Shown piece after piece: positions 61,059-64,000 of a DNA stretch of 64,000 bases (position 1 is the first letter of the stretch; every line of letters starts with the position of its first letter). The notes under the pieces were generated by a model, which made no database searches, was not told the origin of the DNA, and saw only the letters and a list, made by a program, of their open reading frames with translations. The stretch is from Seminibacterium arietis (lineage in GTDB: Bacteria; Pseudomonadota; Gammaproteobacteria; Enterobacterales; Pasteurellaceae). The DNA lies in NCBI RefSeq assembly GCF_042675725.1, contig NZ_JBHTJN010000009.1:206157-270156 (forward strand), given 5' to 3'. The position numbers and the translations under genes were made by a program.

Positions 61059-62351
61059 ATGGCTGACTTAAAATCTTTTGTTGCAATCATCGGCATTATT
61101 GTGACTATTTACTTACTTATCAAAAAACATGAAACCCGCACAGTATTAATCAGTATTGGTTTAATAATGTCGATTATTACTCTGAATCCAATGGGTGCAT
61201 TAAATGACTTTGCCAAATCAATGACATCAGGTGGACTAATTATGGCCATATGTTCTAGTATAGGCTTCGCCTACGTGATGAAATATACTCAATGTGATAC
61301 ACATCTTGTTCATTTATTAACTAAACCTTTAGGTGAATTAAAATTCTTTTTAATCCCTATTGCGACTGTAATTACATTTTTTATTAATATCGCTATTCCC
61401 TCTGCAGCAGGTTGCTCGGCAGCAGTGGGAGCTACATTAATTCCTGTATTAAAAAGCTCAGGAGTGCGTCCTGCCACAGCTGGAGCTGCAATTTTAGCTG
61501 GCACTTTCGGTTCAATGATGAGTCCAGGTTCTTCTCACTCTGCAATGATTAGTGAAATGTCAAACATGACTATTACTGAAGTTAACTTATGGCATGCTCC
61601 TTATACAATGATCGCAGGTGCTATTGGAGCTGTAGTATTGACTATCTTAGCCATCATATTAAAAGATTATGGAGAAGAACACCGTCAAACTTATTTGAAT
61701 GAAAACAAAGAGATCGAAACAAAATTTACCAAAGTGAATATGTTATATGCACTTGCACCTATTATTCCATTAGTAATTTTGATTATCGGTGGCACTTCAC
61801 TGCAAAAAATAGAAGGACTAGAATGGACTAAAATGGGGGTTCCACAAGCAATGTTAATTGGTGCAATTTATGGCATCATCGTTACGCGTATATCACCTAC
61901 AAAAATCACTGAAGAATTTTTCAATGGCATGGGTAATGCATATGCCAATGTATTAGGTATTATCATTGCGGCAAGTGTATTCGTATCAGGTCTAAAATCA
62001 ACAGGTGCGGTCGATTCTGCGATCGAATTCCTCAAACACTCTAACGAATTCGTACGTTGGGGAGCAACTATTGGACCATTCTTAATGGGCTTAGTTACAG
62101 GTTCAGGAGATGCTGCGGCAATAGCATTTAACACCGCCGTCACTCCACATGCACTTGAACTTGGTTACACCCATGTTAATCTCGGTATGGCAGCTGCAAT
62201 TACTGGTGCAATTGGACGCACTGCCTCTCCAATTGCTGGGGTAACTATAGTATGTGCGGGACTAGCAATGGTTAGCCCCATAGAAATCGTAAAACGTACC
62301 GCTCCAGGTATGGTATTAGCAATCTTATTCCTTGCATTGTTTATGTTGTAA
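61059..62351 (+). CDS. DcuC-family C4-dicarboxylate carrier
   Basis: 430-residue inner-membrane carrier with about eleven membrane segments. The IPSAAGCSAAVGATLIPVL and GTFGSMMSPGSSHSAM stretches match the DcuC family, which exchanges or exports succinate during anaerobic growth. ATG 61059 has GAGGGGAC upstream; the frame from 61029 is longer but lacks a site. Because an abgA-like gene follows, another anion substrate is possible. Confidence 0.82.
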   Translation: MADLKSFVAIIGIIVTIYLLIKKHETRTVLISIGLIMSIITLNPMGALNDFAKSMTSGGLIMAICSSIGFAYVMKYTQCDTHLVHLLTKPLGELKFFLIPIATVITFFINIAIPSAAGCSAAVGATLIPVLKSSGVRPATAGAAILAGTFGSMMSPGSSHSAMISEMSNMTITEVNLWHAPYTMIAGAIGAVVLTILAIILKDYGEEHRQTYLNENKEIETKFTKVNMLYALAPIIPLVILIIGGTSLQKIEGLEWTKMGVPQAMLIGAIYGIIVTRISPTKITEEFFNGMGNAYANVLGIIIAASVFVSGLKSTGAVDSAIEFLKHSNEFVRWGATIGPFLMGLVTGSGDAAAIAFNTAVTPHALELGYTHVNLGMAAAITGAIGRTASPIAGVTIVCAGLAMVSPIEIVKRTAPGMVLAILFLALFML

Positions 62352-62367
62352 AACAACTTAAAAATGA

Positions 62368-62402
62368 CCGCACTTTTATGAAAACTTCGTTAAAGTGCGG
62401 TA
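62368..62402. terminator. Inverted pair of uptake signals acting as a terminator hairpin
   Basis: ACCGCACTTT at 62368-62377 and AAAGTGCGGT at 62393-62402 form a perfect 10-base stem with a 15-base loop, 17 bases after the DcuC-like stop. Uptake signal pairs of this kind are known as terminators in Haemophilus. Its minus-strand flank has a T-run. Confidence 0.75.
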
Positions 62403-62582
62403 AAAAATTGCTCTATTTATTTCAGAAAATGCTCTAAATCAAATTTTAATATATCTGATATAAAATCAACTTGATAAAGACTACCATTTCTGCTTAGATG
62501 AATTATTATCCATCTATTAAAACATAAAATACAAATCCAAAAACTTACTGTTATTTCATAAATTTCCACAAGGAGAACTCAA

Positions 62583-63847
62583 ATGAAACTAACTGAACAA
62601 CAACTAATTCAATGGCGTCGTGAATTCCATCGTTTTCCTGAAATAGGTTGGACAGAATTTTGGACCACTTCTAGAATTGCTGATTATTTAGAAGAAATGG
62701 GATTTGAAATTCTATTTGGTAAACAAATAATAAATCCTGACTTTGTACGTGGACGAAATCAGACACAAGTAGAAAAAGGACTCGCTAAAGCTATTTCTCA
62801 CGGTGCAAAACAAAAATGGCTAGATAAAATGGAATACTACACAGGCTGTGTTGCTATATTTGATTCTGGAAAACCTGGCAAAACTGTAGCATTACGTTTT
62901 GATATTGATTGTGTAAATGTATCAGAAACTCAAGATGATAAACATATACCTAATCAACTAGGTTTTCGCTCCCTTAATGATGGTTTTATGCATGTGCACA
63001 TATCACTATCGGCTTAGGTACAGCACTTTGGTTATCTATGAATAGGGACAAACTCAAAGGGAAAGTCAAAATTATATTTCAGCCTGCAGAGGAAGGTGTT
63101 CGCGGTGCAGCAGCTATAGCAACAAGTGGTGTAATTGATGATGCCGATTACTTTGTTTCTTCTCATATAAGTTTCTGTGCAAATAGTGGAACTATTATTT
63201 CTAATCCCAAAAATTTCCTATCTACTACGAAAATAGATATTCGCTACCAAGGTAAACCAGCTCATGCTGGTGCTTCACCACATTTAGGACGTAATGCACT
63301 ACTAGCTGCTGCACATACAGTGACACAATTACATGGTATCAGTCGCCATGGTGAGGGCATGACACGAATCAATGTTGGAGTACTAAAAGCAGGAGAAGGA
63401 CGCAATGTCATCCCAGCCAAAGCAGAAATTCAACTTGAAGTACGCGGAGAAAACAAAGTTATTAACCAATATATGGTAGATCAAGTAATTCAAATAGCTA
63501 AAGGCATTGCAACTAGCTTTGATGTAAGCTATGAAACAGAAATTATGGGAGAAGCAGTAGATATGAATAATGATACTGAATTGATAAACTTACTCGAAGA
63601 AATTGCTTTACAGCAACCACAAATTCATTGCATTAATGCAGATTATGCTTTCAATGCTAGCGAAGATGCTACTATTTTAGGTAGACATATACAAGAACGA
63701 GGAGCTAAAGCTATTTATTTTATACTGGGTGCAGACAGAACTGCTGGGCATCATGAAGCTGAATTCGATTTTGATGAGAAACAATTACTAACAGGAGTTA
63801 ATATTTATACCTCACTAATTCAGCATTTATTAAAAAATAATACTTAA
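62583..63847 (+). pseudogene. abgA-like M20 aminoacyl-aminohydrolase, frameshifted by a small deletion
   Basis: M20D peptidase related to AbgA. The first frame (62583-63017) ends after GFMHVH; the second resumes about 62995 in another frame (IGLGTALW onward) and runs to 63847. Families carry MHACGHDAH here, with Cys and His binding the metal. Restoring about 13 bases at 62994/62995 gives 426 codons in one frame. So the deletion both shifts the frame and removes the CGHD motif. Later metal and substrate motifs (IFQPAEEG, AGASPHLGRNALLA, AGHHEAEFDFDE) are intact, so loss looks recent. AAGGAG precedes the ATG. Confidence 0.88.
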
Positions 63848-63884
63848 CCCAAAAGTAAGAAAGAGGGATATATAAAAGATAAAC

Positions 63885-63920
63885 AACAAAGCCTCGATAT
63901 TAATATCAAGGCTTTGTTTT
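63885..63920 (+). terminator. Rho-independent terminator after the abgA-like gene
   Basis: AACAAAGCCT / AGGCTTTGTT outer stem (about 63885-63894 with 63909-63918), continuing inward with one mismatch, followed by TTTT. Confidence 0.8.
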
Positions 63921-64000
63921 AATTTATTAATTTAATTTGTTTCGTTTTGATTTAATTGATTTGATTCGTTTTGATTGATTGGTTTGTTTGGCTTTGATTT
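63921..64000. repeat. Degenerate T/G-rich tandem repeat at the window edge
   Basis: Diverged copies of a CGTTTTGATT-type unit of about 20-23 bases, such as CGTTTTGATT at two places, with GATTTGATT spacers. It continues past the window, so its extent is unknown. Confidence 0.4.

Noticed and set aside
63038..63847. Independent peptidase gene starting at ATG 63038
   Set aside because: The chain continues upstream in frame to about 62995 and completes the M20 domain of the preceding fragment.

Overview
The window is A+T-rich chromosomal DNA of a Pasteurellaceae bacterium. The main evidence is the Haemophilus-type DNA uptake signal (AAGTGCGGT / ACCGCACTT), of which I counted 45 exact copies by eye, together with gene content and local gene orders recalled from Haemophilus, Histophilus and Pasteurella. 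Intact hemB, hemC, hemD, hemX and hemY suggest porphyrin is made from 5-aminolevulinate, unlike haem-requiring H. influenzae. A Histophilus-like or related species fits best. I could not test this by search. I recognised no phage, complete insertion sequence, CRISPR array, rRNA or tRNA.

Layout. 1-6035: four-carbon sugar-acid catabolism (gntP fragment, denD, otnI, otnC, otnK, ltnD), with a divergent DeoR-type regulator, a perfect CRP-type site and a 10-bp inverted repeat between them. 6032-15023: housekeeping genes (mobA, yihD, dsbA, maoP, trmA, rsmJ, lptD, tag, talB, djlA). 15080-18355: pyrE, rph, yicC, ygfZ. 18452-26157: cyaA-narP divergent from hemC-hemD-hemX-hemY. 26349-30083: a TonB-dependent receptor broken by one stop codon, and a DASS-type anion transporter. 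30121-36594: an orphan IS200/IS605-like right end, then ubiE-ubiJ-ubiB, tatA-tatB-tatC, a magnesium-type hemB and a small membrane protein.

36632-43157 is the most accessory-looking stretch. glyS and glyQ, usually adjacent, are separated by three things: a single-chain cytosine-C5 methyltransferase fused to an HpaII-like restriction domain, the wreck of a DUF1016/YhcG-type nuclease gene, and an exonuclease-glutaredoxin fusion with a strong ribosome-binding site at the domain joint. No exact uptake signal lies between 37997 and 43244. 43270-51812: polA, ygfA, 6S RNA, zapA, ygfB, pepP, ubiH, ubiI. 51941-54190: a polar amino-acid ABC importer. 54213-58608: an LOS glycosyltransferase and nupC-deoB-deoD nucleoside salvage, with a PurR-like site before nupC. 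58681-63847: dusA, CRP-linked aphA, a DcuC-like carrier and an abgA-like aminohydrolase gene that has lost its metal-binding motif.

How the genes work together. cyaA makes cAMP, and three perfect TGTGA-N6-TCACA sites lie in front of carbon or phosphate scavenging genes (ltnD operon, tag/talB interval, aphA). hemB-hemC-hemD supply porphyrin. ubiE, ubiJ, ubiB, ubiH and ubiI build quinones. Both the receptor and the amidohydrolase are broken by small recent-looking lesions, which suggests adaptation to a host niche. Start codons were chosen by eye from ribosome-binding sites and recalled family lengths; coordinates of sites and stems were read directly from the sequence.
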